From: Psettodes erumei
Taxonomy: Eukaryota > Chordata > Actinopteri > Pleuronectiformes > Psettodidae
Assembly (NCBI GenBank): GCA_016785225.1
Contig: JAFBJZ010000623.1
Location: forward strand, 2,394,501-2,458,500
Direction: 5' to 3'
Length of the DNA stretch: 64,000 bases
A program made the translations under genes and the position numbers. Below are positions 1 through 11,128 of this stretch, piece after piece. Below the pieces are notes generated by a model. It was not told where the DNA came from. It did no database searches and saw only the letters and a list, made by a program, of their open reading frames with translations. Positions within the stretch are counted from its first letter, which is position 1; every line of letters starts with the position of its first letter.

Positions 1-390
1 AGTGAGTGATGTTGGCAGATTGGCATCACGTACCCAAGTGTTGTTTGGCTTGGATAGAAAGGGGCATGAGGTGGCATTTGCAACGCAAACACACCATCAT
101 GTGCTCGGCCTGCCAGTTTGTTCCCTGTTAGCACAGCCTGTTAGTCGGGGCACAGGAACAAAGCTGTGGTGCCAGGCTGGCCTCAGCTTTGCTACTCTAC
201 AGGGACATGACCCACACAGCCAGATGGAGCCAGCTTTACACTCATACACACACATAAATCACGCAATGTGGCATGTCTCTAAGCATACAAACAGGGATCG
301 GTCGGCTGTTCGCTTTCTAATTTGTCAGCCTAATATTGATTTTTGCGTTGCCTCTGTCAACCCTCTTTGTCTCTCTGTCTCTCCTGTCAG

Positions 391-489
391 ATGTCAGGGC
401 CCAGCGAGGAGAGAGACCGACACCATGGACACATTTGTGGACTCAGCCTGGTATTACTTTAGATACACAGACCCTCATAATCCAGACAG
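391..489 (+). CDS. lars2: lars2 window exon 1
   Basis: The acceptor is CTCCTGTCAG and the donor GTATGA. The first base completes a codon begun in the upstream exon. It encodes CQGPARRETDTMDTFVD and SAWYYFRYTDPHNPD, the conserved catalytic-core block. Bases 1-390 before it are intron. Confidence 0.92.
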
Positions 490-1282
490 GTATGAACAGC
501 CTCCAACTCAAACTTACAGTAACTTTCCTCTTTTTTATTTTTGTTGTCTCGATAAAGACAACAATTACAAGTTTATTAATTTACTTCTCCTCTTATGTCT
601 TTTTTTTCCACACTGTGACAAATTTAAGCACATTTTGCACCGACCTTATTTCCAACTGTTGTTTGATTAAAACAGAAGAGAAAATTGTGGTAAGAAGTGG
701 GTGGAGAGGCTACTAAAAAACACATCTCTCTTTTATGTAATCTTTGCCATGTAAATACAAATTTGTTTTTCTGTCACTTCCACACACACTCTGTGCCGTG
801 CAGCATGTGCTCTTGGAAATACTCCAGCATAAAATTATATTCACTGTGAGATCCCACACTCTCTTTCACTTACTCATTTCAAACATGTACTGTATATTTT
901 GCCTGGGTGCACTCTCTTTACACTTACACACACACACACACACACACACCTAAAAGTTGCATTTCCTGCCAATAGAGATTATGGAGCCATGGCTGTCACC
1001 TGCTGGGATGGTGGCGATACCCTGAGCTTAACAAAAGCGATTAATTTCCCAGTGCCCTGACCTAGCTGTAAAGCTGCTTTAAAAGGGAGGGGGGTGGCTG
1101 CTGCTCTCCCCATCACTTTTCTTAGCGGGACAGATTATGGCACAACAGAAAAAGCAATTACACTATTTGTGCATTTCAGTTGGCCTGCTGAGACCCATGT
1201 GCACAAGGGGAAATGATGAAACCAGGAAGCCAGAGAAAGTTGCAAGTAAAAGGAAGGAAATGGGAACAGGGTGCTATATGGA

Positions 1283-1322
<40 letters not shown>

Positions 1323-4300
1323 TGAGTGAGTGATGCCAACAAACAGGCTAAATTATTTTCAGCCTTGCAAGTTCATAACTCCCTGTTCAATTATATGGAG
1401 CCGGCATCAGCCAGAGAGGGAGGGCAGGAGGCAGAGGTGTGGAGCGGAGTAATGACTGATATGAAAGGTGACACACAGAGATAGCACCGTGCCCCCAAAA
1501 AGCATCATTACTGGAGGTGGAATCCCTGCCTCTGCTGGACGAACCGCGAGCTGCCGCCACAGTTGAGTCTTTCCTTAATAACTGAGAAGCGGAGAAGAGT
1601 GTGGAGGGAGTCTTCAGAGCTGAACTTCAAACACACAGTAGTTTAGTACCAGGCAGATAGAGGAGGCTTCAGGATGTCTCCGTGAGCTTGTGTGTCAGAT
1701 TCGTCCTGCCCCCTAGAGGAAGTGTGTGTGCACATCTTACAAAGCCCATACCAGCCAATGGATTGTGAAATCTGACATAAACAAACATCTGCTTTGCAAC
1801 CTTAAGCTGCTGATTATTCTAATCATATCAAGTGCTTATAATAGACCATTTAAACAACACCTTTCAGAACAAGGTTGTGTTAAGCATGTCCACACCACAA
1901 TTAGATAAGGTCAGGCAAATATTCCAGGGAGTCAGTGCATCAAAGAGTGAATTAAACAAATGATCCATGCTAAAACTGGAAAAATAAACCTTTGTGTAGG
2001 CAACATTAATTAAAGCCTTAAAATTGCAGTGCAGAAACAATAATACTACAGAAAAGACTACTTTGCTAAGCATTTAGAGAGCCTCAAGAATCATGTAGTT
2101 GAATTTATTCACACTTGTATTGTTCAGTTTTAACACACCATTGCTTTTACCATGATTTCAGTTTGTTGTTCACAGCCTCCATAATCCTGCTTTTCCTCTA
2201 CAGGCCTTTTGAGCGCCACCTAGCGGATCACTGGCTGCCTGTGGACGTGTACGTTGGAGGGAAGGAGCACGCCGTCATGCACTTGTACTACGCTCGCTTC
2301 CTCTGTCACTTCTGCAGGGACCAGAACCTTGTGGCTCACAGGTGGAGTACAACATGCTTTATCTGCTCCTGCTGCATGTGGACACTTTGCACAGGCACAT
2401 TAATGAACCATTTTTCTGTCTTTCAGGGAGCCCTTTTGGAAGCTGCTTGTCCAGGGTCTGATCAAGGGCCAGACTTTCAAACTGGCTGACAGCGGCCAGT
2501 ACCTGAAGAGAGAGGAAATAGACTTCACAGGTACACACAGTCTGAATCTTCCAGCTGTGACACATCTGTAAGAAATAGGATAGGAGAGGAGTCAGGTTCC
2601 CTCCATGTGGCTCTGCCAGATAAAACCGGGCAGAAAAAAGTCATTAGTGACACAGTTAAAAGAAAAAGCGAGTCACGGTGAAATGTGTATTTTTTTTTAT
2701 GGTAGCATGTGGCGGACACAGTATCTCACCTCATCCTTTGTGCTGCTGTTAGAGATCCCTTTCTATCTTCTGCTTTATAGCTTTTCCCAAACGAATGACG
2801 TAGGGATAGGGTGCTGCTCTTAACAAAAGTCAAATCACAAGAATCCTCAATCCTTCTTAAAAATTCCCTTCACACCTAAGGATTTCTAGCTTTCTCTTCA
2901 TTGCTTGACAAACACAAGATTATAGCGGCTGACCAACAGAGGGAAGTGTCTTCATCCCAGTGTTACAGGCTCAGATTGTCTAGGCCTTACATATTTTTCT
3001 TTCTTCTGTGTTTTACTCAATGTGATCAAACAATGACGAGCAATAAGAATGACACATATTAATTAAAATAGGGTTACAATGGAAATTAGTGACCGAACAC
3101 GGTGAAATTAAAGTGAGTGGGGAAAAAAAGAGAAGCTAGGAGATAACCAAAAAAAGTAAACCACTTAGCCCAGCTGTCTCTGATCTCCGGCTCTGAACCT
3201 CTAGGTAAGGAGCCAGTGGCGCTGGGGGGTGGACGTATTGAGGTGACCTGGGAGAAGATGAGCAAGTCCAAACACAACGGTCTGGACCCGCAAGAGGTGG
3301 TGCAGCAGTACGGCGTGGACACGGTTCGGCTCTACATCCTTTACGCTGCGCCCCCTGAGCAGGACATCCTCTGGAATGTGAAGAGTAAGCTGAGATGTGG
3401 TTGCAAATTTCTTCTGACACCTGAAGTTTATATTTAGTGTTATTTAATTCAGAATCATGCTGGATTTTAGTTTTGAGAAAAGATTTCCCTTCATGTTGTT
3501 ACTTGCATCTTCAAAGAAAGAAGATGATGTAAATTTGACTTTGGAAAGTTGTTTCTAACAACAGTATGTCAAAATATCCTTTTCCTCTGGGTCTGCGTGT
3601 GTTCGCCTCCTCAGCGGATGCCCTCCCTGGGGTTCTGCGATGGCAGTCTCGACTGTGGCAGCTGGTGACCAAGCTGAGGGGGGCTCGGCAGCTCGGGGAC
3701 TACCCCGACCGGTCTCTGCTGAAGAAGAAGGAGCTGGCGGAGGCCCAGAAGATCTGGGAAAAGAAGAACTATGTTATTCAAGAGGTAGCCACCCTGTATC
3801 TCAGACTGGCTTCGATTTCGAATGCCTCAGGTTAACATTAACAGTGAGTCCTGACCAGTAGGGGTCACTGATGGACCCATTTATATATTTTCAGCTTCTT
3901 ACAGCAATGAATTAGATACCCCGCAGCATCTGTCACTGTAGTTTATTAGGAATTTAATGTCTCTGCTACTGCCACTTATTTGTGATTGTTATTTATACTT
4001 TGCAGTATTAAATTCTTTATTCTTTTCACACTGTACTTCATCGTGCAGTTGGACCGCATTTTGTAAAGCACCAAGGTACAAAGTCCTGTATGATGACTTT
4101 GCTTCACAGTAATGCATCACTCATCAGCTCAGCTCTGAGTTTTATCCAATGCCGAACATCCATTGCAACCTGAAGCCCCTGGAGAAAAGAGTAAGAGAAG
4201 GAGGGGATGGAAATTGATTTTAAATCCACCCTGTCTCCTTTCACACTTTATAAATAGCCTCCTTTGGCTGCCAGGTTTGATTCTGTCTCCCCGCCCCTCA

Positions 4301-6268
4301 GGGCTAGTGCTTTTAGAAGACCTCAGGCTGTTTGCCATAAGCCCCCAAAGCCAAGGCTGTCCTTTGATCCGTCCCTCAGAAAGGCCTCAGTGATCGACCT
4401 CCTCCTCCATAAGGCCTGTCCCAAATGGGTTTTCTTCCCAGAAAGCTATGCAGGGGAATGCTGACATGGTGTGTGCACTCAGCCATCGCATGTGGTGATA
4501 ACAGGGAGAAGGCTTGTGTCATCATTTTGTAACAATTCTACAGAGCTAGACTCAAAGTCCCACCATAAAGCTGTCAGTCTGTCTGGAAACATCTGTAAGT
4601 CCAGTAACCAGCACAGAACAAACCGCCTAGACTTTGTGATTGGTCACTAAGTGAGTGTGTCACCTGTTTTTTCCTCTTTTTGTGGTATATTTAGGTGACA
4701 TCTCACTTTACAGAGGACTTCCTTTTCAACGCAGCCATTTCACATCTGATGGGACTCACCAATACGCTCAGTGTGAGTGTGACGACTGCTGCCGAAAAAT
4801 AAAGACTCACTTTTATCCTTTACTACTAAACAGCCTTTGGAAATCCCATTTTTGCCACTGTGTGTGTGTGTGTGTGTGTGTGCTCAGAGTGCGACAGTCA
4901 GAGTGGTGCAGCACAGCGTGGAGTATGAGGAGGCTCTGGCTGCGCTGGTGATGATGACAGCACCCATGGCCCCTCACCTGGCGTCTGAACTTTGGGCAGG
5001 TGGGAGCCATGCAGACTCTTCACAAATACTCGAGTATTCCATCGTGCACATCCGACTGAAATACACTGAAACAAAACCGAAAGCAGGATTAAGAGCTCTT
5101 GACAACAAACAATAGAAAGGAAGATCCAGCCCTGTGTGGAAGCTTGCCCCCACACTGACCTGGAGGACATCCCCTCATTGTGGATGACACACATACACGA
5201 GCTTTCTGCACACAGCTGAGAGAGAACAGGTTCTGGAACAAACACATTGTCCAGCTAATAGCCAGAGTCAGGAAACCTGACGGATCTTTGCCGGGAGGAA
5301 TACGTGCGTTTGTGTGTCTTTTAGTAAGTGGCTTGTGTGCATATAAGTTGCGCTCACGTGTAGTTTTAAAACGGCCTTATAAACAGGACGTACCAGTGGA
5401 GGGACACATGACCCCCGCTGCACTCAGTCCGTTTACTAACTCTCACTCGTCTCACACACAGGGCAGGCTAGAGGAAGTTCACATCCTTCCCTTGTGCCTC
5501 CAGTGGGATGTCAACTCGCTGGTTGAACTGAGAGTCAGGACAGTTGGCAGTGGGATAGCTGGGTTGTTTGACCCTTCTAAGATATTTCTTTGTCAACATG
5601 GAGGCAAACAAACTGGGTACAAAGAAAAGACGTATCCAGCTATTTTTCTGGCTTGCTTTACTAAAAGACAATGGGCTGACTTTCTGGTCAATTATTCTTC
5701 TCACTCCTTCGCTGAAAAAGGGGTCATGGCTTTTTTACGGGTCTTTCTGCATCGTGTCATTGTATTGTCAGTGATGTGCCTCTGTGTTCCCAACCAGGTC
5801 TTTGCCAGGTAAAAAACCCCATCAGCCCTCTCCTCCAGCGGGAAGGAGATGTCCTGCAACAGTCCTGGCCGACCGTGGACCCAGAGTACCTGAAGATCCC
5901 TGACTTTGTGGAGCTGTCTGTACGGGTAGGATCATGTACACACACAATACACACACACACACACACACACACATTGCTACTTCAGTATTATGGACATTTT
6001 TTTTTTTGTTGTCTGAAGGTTTCAACAAAAAAAAACTTAAGAAAAACTTAAACTTTTTTAATTGTAAAGACAGTTTTCACTTGTTGAAGCCTTTTTGAGC
6101 CATTTCCTCATTATTTATACACTTAACTTATTAATAAGTACTGTATGTGCACACACGTTTGCTCTTGCACTGCTGGCTTTTTCACTCAAACTCTCTACTT
6201 TTAAACCCCAAGTCTTGGGTCCATGATTGCTTTCATAGTCTGTAATTTTCCAGAGAGCCTGTGATTAG

Positions 6269-6303
<35 letters not shown>

Positions 6304-6495
6304 ATGCATCTGCATCTCAACTTGTAGGCTTTAAGCTAAATAGACAAGTGGGTCAGTAATTAAAAGCCAGGAGGAGCCACCGTGTTATTCCTGACTCTCT
6401 CACTCTCCTTTCATGAACTTTTTTTTCTGCCTGTGAGCTCAGTCACACAAATAGCGAAAGCCCTCAGTTTGGTGGTGTGTGTCGTCATCAGGAAT

Positions 6496-6539
<44 letters not shown>

Positions 6540-7747
6540 CTGAAAGAGCCCTTTCAAAGGTGTGCAGATGATCAGAGGAGATATCCAGCTGTGATGGGAA
6601 GGTTCAGAAAAGCATCACACGTGCTGGCAGGGGCACATGGATGCACACAAACACGAACACGCTGCTCTGAACTCTGACTCAGTTAATAGATAAAAGCTCA
6701 AACAGCTTTAATCTGACGACTGCTTTCCCCCTAGCAGGTCGTACCACCTGAGAGAACCCTCTAATCCCCTTACACATTCATACTCACACACACGTGGCAT
6801 GCGATGTGTGATGACAGCAAACACGGTTAGCTGACAGCACCTGTCCTTCACCGATTGGATTCTCCCTCTTTACTCTAACAAAGACAATGACATAAAAACC
6901 TGGAGAGTGTCGTGTGAGTGTATGTATTTCTCTTCATGTTAATTGTGCCTGTGAGTGAAAATCACACACGTTCACTTCTGAAATCTCGTTTACTTCTCGT
7001 TCATCTCTGATGCACCACAGTCATGAATCCTGTATACACACTCTTCCCTAACACTAATAGACCAACAGGAAACAGGCACACGCCATATATTTGAGCTTGC
7101 GGTGCTCGATGATGATGATGTTGGTTTTACTTCAGACTGAGCTCTGTGTTGTGGTCTTCCTGGCCCCTGTGGAGGCAACATCACTCCGTCTGTCCTCTAA
7201 TCATGCACTTGGGTTTGTCCCAGAAGGGAGGCCAAGGCTGAGTGGCCTCAGATGCACACACACTTGAACGCACACACATAAACACACGCACACACCATTA
7301 ATTTTCAACCACTTCCAGAGGCATGATCACATTCGCCGCATGCACACATACACTTGTTTCTAAACATACAAGACTGAGTGCCCTTCCCGTATCTACCACT
7401 AACTATGTGTATATGTGGAAGCAGAGGTGGAGTCCGTTATTCTGGGACTTTAATGTCAGGAAGAGAAGAATTGGGTCACAGCTCGATATGGCACAACCTT
7501 TGTCAGATGGAGACACTGAAATTTAGTACCTTTTTCTATCTATTTACTTCTTAATTATCACCCTCAGATAAACAACAAGACCTGCGGGACAGTGTCGGTG
7601 CCTCTGCAGGTGTCCAAAGACCCAGAGCGGGTGCAGCAGCTGGTCCTGGAGAGCCCACTTGGACAGAAGCTTCTCAGTGAGCGCAGCATTAAGAGAGCAA
7701 TCCTCTCCCCTAGGACTGCCCTCATCAACTTCCTCATGGATGAGTGA
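391..7747 (+). CDS. lars2: Leucyl-tRNA synthetase, mitochondrial (C-terminal 395 residues; 5' part outside window)
   Basis: This class I aminoacyl-tRNA synthetase charges mitochondrial tRNA-Leu with leucine in the matrix. Coding exons are 391-489, 2204-2341, 2427-2530, 3205-3384, 3615-3784, 4695-4772, 4888-4999, 5798-5925 and 7568-7747. All introns are GT-AG and the phases join into one frame of 395 codons plus TGA. Seen in order: the conserved MDTFVDSAWYYFRYTDP block, the GGKEHAVMHLYYARF block of the Rossmann catalytic domain, the KMSKS ATP-binding loop (3255-3269), a helical anticodon-binding domain ending in APMAPHLASELW, and the C-terminal domain ending SPRTALINFLMDE. The family protein has about 900 residues, so roughly the first 500, with the HIGH motif and most of the editing domain, lie upstream. 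No stop or frameshift was seen. The next gene, limd1, follows on the same strand, as in human 3p21.31. Identity is very secure; single splice sites could be off by a few bases. Confidence 0.95.
926..949. repeat. (AC)n microsatellite
   Basis: Twelve AC units lie in a lars2 intron. Confidence 0.95.
1285..1333. repeat. (GT)n(GAGT)n compound microsatellite
   Basis: About 18 GT units are followed by three GAGT-type units, in a lars2 intron. Confidence 0.95.
2204..2341 (+). CDS. lars2: lars2 window exon 2
   Basis: The acceptor is CTCTACAG and the donor GTGGAG. It encodes PFERHLADHWLPVDVYVGG and KEHAVMHLYYARFLCHF, the catalytic-domain block typical of LeuRS. A CTCF-like core lies on the other strand at 2213-2226. 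Confidence 0.92.
2427..2530 (+). CDS. lars2: lars2 window exon 3
   Basis: A short 85-bp intron precedes this exon. It encodes EPFWKLLVQGLIKGQTFKL, continuing to EEIDFTG at the donor GTACAC. Confidence 0.9.
3205..3384 (+). CDS. lars2: lars2 window exon 4, with the KMSKS loop
   Basis: It encodes the KMSKS signature at 3255-3269, which binds ATP and stabilises the transition state, followed by KHNGLDPQEVVQQYGVDTV. The donor is GTAAGC after a split Thr codon. Confidence 0.95.
3615..3784 (+). CDS. lars2: lars2 window exon 5
   Basis: It encodes the start of the helical anticodon-binding region (DALPGVLRWQSRLWQLV and on to KKNYVIQE). It ends on a whole codon before GTAGCC; the reading frame stays open into the intron as far as a TAA at 3833. 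Confidence 0.9.
4695..4772 (+). CDS. lars2: lars2 window exon 6
   Basis: This 26-codon exon encodes VTSHFTEDFLFNAAISHLM and then GLTNTLS, matching the helix with SAISQLMGLSNAL in mammals. The donor is GTGAGT at 4773; a GT two bases upstream would break the frame. Confidence 0.88.
4859..4882. repeat. (TG)12 at the lars2 exon 7 acceptor
   Basis: It ends five bases before the first exon base and replaces the usual pyrimidine tract. Confidence 0.95.
4888..4999 (+). CDS. lars2: lars2 window exon 7
   Basis: It encodes VRVVQHSVEYEEALAALVM and the APMAPHLASELWAG motif of the anticodon-binding domain. The acceptor is unusual because a TG repeat stands where the pyrimidine tract normally lies. Confidence 0.88.
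5798..5925 (+). CDS. lars2: lars2 window exon 8
   Basis: It encodes LCQVKNPISPLLQREGDVL, then SWPTVDPEYLKIPDFVELSV. The N-terminal part is poorly conserved, but WP-VDPE anchors it to the family. A CA repeat begins about 12 bases after the donor GTAGGA. Confidence 0.87.
5937..5973. repeat. (CA)n microsatellite beside the lars2 exon 8 donor
   Basis: An interrupted CA tract starts about 12 bases after the 5' splice site. Confidence 0.93.
6271..6301. repeat. (TG)15 microsatellite
   Basis: A perfect tract in the last lars2 intron. Confidence 0.95.
6498..6532. repeat. (GT)n microsatellite
   Basis: About 17 units, followed by a short GA run, in the last lars2 intron. Confidence 0.95.
7568..7747 (+). 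CDS. lars2: lars2 last coding exon with stop
   Basis: It encodes INNKTCGTVSVPLQVSKD and, at the end, SPRTALINFLMDE before TGA at 7745-7747. This is the compact C-terminal domain that contacts the tRNA elbow in LeuRS enzymes. Confidence 0.95.
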   Translation: MNNKTCGTVSVPLQVSKDPERVQQLVLESPLGQKLLSERSIKRAILSPRTALINFLMDE

Positions 7748-7962
7748 CGTATGGGCGTTCACCACTACTGCTGCAGCTGATTGATAGTCATGGATTCCCG
7801 TCAATCAGTGGGACATGAGGAGAAAAACAAAAGTAGTAGACTTGTGTCCATGAATGAAGCAGAAAGTTGGTTTATATTAATTGACAAAATGTCTCTGTAA
7901 ATATGTCTAAAGACATTTATTTATACGTTCCAGTTTTTAATAAAAGACTCAAGGAGCCTGGA
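7748..7962 (+). promoter_or_regulatory. lars2: lars2 3' UTR with poly(A) signal
   Basis: A short 3' UTR follows the stop. AATAAA lies at 7939-7944, inside a T-rich stretch, and a GT/T-rich downstream element follows near 7962-7975. Cleavage is probably at about 7955-7965, giving a UTR of only about 215 bases. Confidence 0.75.
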
Positions 7963-10328
7963 GTTGTTCCTTTTTATTCTTTCCTGTCTTTTATAAATTT
8001 CTAAACAATGTAGCACCTGTCTCTTTCAGATCAAGCCCCTCCCATTTCAGTACCCCTCTTGAAAATCTCACATGAGCCCAAACACCACATTAGATTTCAG
8101 TCATCATTCACACTCCCCCCTTTCTCCCGTAACACCGCTTTCAGCATCACACCCAGAGCTGTGACTTCACACCTCTTCTTCTGCCATACCCCAGCCTGCT
8201 CCATGTCTCCTCTGAGTCATGCTCTCGTGATCCACCTTATCAGTTTTTGCCTCCACTTCTGGTGCTGCTTTTAGCAGCAGATCTCTTCTGAGCACCATAC
8301 ATGGGCTACTGTTTGGCCTGGTTGGAGATTGCTAAAGAGCCAAATGTGGGTGGGGATTTTCAACTCGCCAACACATCATGGTCATCCGTTGCTGCACGGT
8401 GTCTATTCATCAGCACTGTGTCTCTGTCTCAACATTGGGCCAACATGACTCAGGCGCTAGCTCTGTCCTTGCAGAACACATGAGCCAGCAGGAGTGAAAT
8501 GTATCCATGTGAACACCCACTGGCCTATCTCTTTAAAGGCTGTGAGTAAGCGTTTTTTTTTTTTATATGTGTCAGCATGTGTCTTTCATGACTTCCAGTG
8601 CCCATGTCTCCAGTTCATCCAAGAGTGCCAGAAGCCACATAACAAAAGTATCATATGTTGTCTGGTATCAATGTGTGATTGAACAAGTGATCTCTTTGAA
8701 AAGTGAGACACACGTGTCTGTTTTGCAAGGTCAGCTTCTGTTTGAGGAAGTGGTTTGATTTTTATAGCATGAAATAGCCAGTGCATGCCTGATAAAATCA
8801 TGCTGTATCTTATACAAGTAACGAAAGGTTTGTTTTTTATTAAAACATGATGAATTTTTAAAATGTGCTGACTGGAGGAGAAAAAAACATTCCTCCCCCA
8901 AACCTTTTTTTCATATTTCTTCACTCTATCTCTGACCATCAGGTGACAGGAAAGTGTCTCAGAAGAGACAGAATAACAGGAAGCGAAACCAGAAGTATGA
9001 GAAGCAAAGAGCTAAAGCTGCGTTAGTTATTCTTGACTTTTTTTTCTAAGATTCTGTGAATTTTATCTCAGTGAGACACAGTCATAGCAGAAAAGTGTGT
9101 GTGGTTTTCTTTGTGGGTACAAGACAAAGTCAGAGGGGCATTTTGTCTTCGGTCACCTCCTCATCTTTGTGTGTGCCACATTTTTCTTTCACACACTCAG
9201 ACTGGCTTTAAATATTAGATTCGTGGGAGGTAGTTTCCACCCCCCTGATCTCTTCCTCTTTTTGTGTTATCACTGCGGCTCCTTTCACAGCTGCCTTTCC
9301 ATTTTGCTGCTTTGTAATACTAGATAATAAACAGGTCTGAACTTGATGTGGCCTGAACAATGAGCCCAAGTTGCTTTGTCAGAGCAACAGCATAGACATT
9401 TTTTTAGGTTGGTCAGAAACGCCAGGGAATTCTGCCCAGGCTGAAGTTACCCAATGTTTGAATAAATAGATTCATGGGATATTTCTGAACACCGGTCGTT
9501 TGTAAAATGAGGTCTGAGCTGTACTGATGTGTTTCCTCTGATTTATTTTGTCACTGGCAGCCCCTGAAGTCATTTAACACATTTTGTCAGCTCTGCAGTT
9601 TCCATGACAACTAGCATTATTGAATAGGCAACAGTATTCCACTGTGACTCACTTTCTCTTCAGACCACAGTCATACAGTCCTTCTTACACATAAGAAGTA
9701 CAGTGTGATTTGTCTTTGAGGGGTTAAAAAAAACCTCAGCTTCCTCTTGAGAAACTCAGCTGGTGGAAAGGAAAAACGAAAAGGGTGGGGTTCACAGTCA
9801 CAGTCACCCTCCACTGCAGCAGTCCAGTCCCTGGATTGGGCCGTGTATTCCAGCGGGACAGCGTAGTAATGCCACAGCTCATTATCTTGAAGATTGACCT
9901 CAAGGCTGGCAGTTTGGTCATCCATGGATGTTTTTTGTGTGAGCTCATTGCTGATTCTCACTAGCCCTGTATTTGTGTTGGGGAAAAGGCTAAACTCTTG
10001 GCCTGTATGTGAAAGCACCACACTTGCCAAAGTCATTCATTTACTGACTGCATCTCTCCATAGTAACAGTCTTTTTTGAGTTATATGGGTTATGACCAGT
10101 GGTGTGTACACACATACAACATATTTTTTGTTTGAATACACTGTATGTAGTCTTTACTGTATGTAAAGTTGTATGACAGTATCAGACAGGTGTGGCCAGT
10201 TGTCGTTTGTTGCATCCTCTCATCTTAACTGACAGAGCTTTATAGCAATTTGTCAAACAAAACTGCCAAATACATCCATCTCCTTCCATCCAGTACAACT
10301 GTTGCCAAGCATTAAGTGTAGCTGTGCA

Positions 10329-11128
10329 CACAGATCATCCAAAACATTAAAACCAATGTCAGGTGACGTGAATAACTTTGGTTATCTCATCACAATGGGA
10401 CCTGTCAGGAGGATGGGATGTATCAGGCATCAAGTGAACAGTCGCTTCTTGAAGTTCATGTGTTGGAAGCAGGAAAAATGGACTGAAAAAGTGTGAGGAT
10501 CTAAGCAACTTTACTGAGGGCCAGCCTGTGATGTTTAGACAACTGGGTCAGAACATCTCCAGAACAACAGGTCTCCTGGGCTGTTCTCAGTATCAATGGT
10601 CAGTACTGACCAACGGGTGTCAGGGTGGTGGGTACCAAAGGCTCATTGATATACGTGGGGAGTGAAGGCTGACCCATATGGTCCGGTTCCACAGAAGAGC
10701 TACTGTAACACAAACTGGTGAAAACCTTAATGTGGGCTCTGATAGAAAGCTCACATCACAGACACATCACACAGTTCATCACAGCTTGTTGTGTATGAGG
10801 CTGACGAGCCGCTCATGCTGACCCCGGTCCACTGCTGAAACCTTCTTCAAGGGGCATGAGAGCATCAGAACTGGACCACGGAGCAATGGAAGAAGGTCCT
10901 GATCTGATCCAATCCTACTTTTTTAAAATCATGTAGATGCCTGGGTGAATGTATGGAGCTTACAGTGGATCAGATTTGGCCCAAATGACAGGATTTCAAA
11001 GGATCTGATGCAAATTCTTTGTGCCTGAGCCCACAGGACAATGTCAGAGGTCTTGTGGAGTCCAGACCCTGATGGATCAGAGCTACATAATATAAGGCAG
11101 GTGGTTTTAATGTTATGGCTGATCAGTG
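10329..11128 (+). mobile_element. Decayed, internally deleted Tc1-like (Tc1/mariner) transposon
   Basis: The ends are inverted repeats of about 28 bases sharing ACATTAAAACCA; the right one ends GATCAGTG next to a TA, the dinucleotide target of this superfamily. Inside, from ATG 10478, runs a broken relic of a Tc1-like transposase DNA-binding half, including blocks equivalent to a paired-like helix-turn-helix and an AHRRATV-like stretch, with stops and frameshifts. From about 10910 the sequence jumps to the C-terminal end of the transposase (GGTCTTGTGGAGTCC region), so most of the DDE catalytic core is deleted. Length is about 800 bases against about 1.6 kb for intact relatives. It could only move with transposase supplied from elsewhere, and the TIRs have diverged. 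The family assignment rests on recalled fish Tc1-like sequences. Confidence 0.82.

Larger units (their letters stand above)
490..2203 (+). other. lars2 intron (1.7 kb)
   Basis: No exon is seen here. It carries an (AC)n tract at 926-949 and a (GT)n/(AGTG)n tract at 1285-1333. The 960-1140 and 1390-1560 stretches are unique-looking, moderately GC-rich sequence with homeobox-like GATTAATTT and could be regulatory, but nothing proves it. Confidence 0.6.
5926..7567 (+). other. last lars2 intron (1.6 kb), microsatellite-rich
   Basis: It holds dinucleotide tracts at 5937-5973 (CA), 6271-6301 (TG) and 6498-6532 (GT), and interrupted CA-rich sequence near 7255-7295. No exon, RNA gene or transposon was recognised between them. 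Confidence 0.65.

Noticed and set aside
2..670. 222-codon + strand open frame
   Set aside because: Only the 391-489 part is real (lars2 exon); the rest is intron translated through both splice sites.
5180..5812. 210-codon + strand open frame
   Set aside because: It lies in lars2 intron 7 and enters exon 8 in the wrong frame, stopping after four codons. Composition shows no domain; chance length.
7100..7140. C/D-box snoRNA-like GATGATGATGATG with a nearby CTGA
   Set aside because: The boxes are too close together, and there is no terminal stem or guide spacing.
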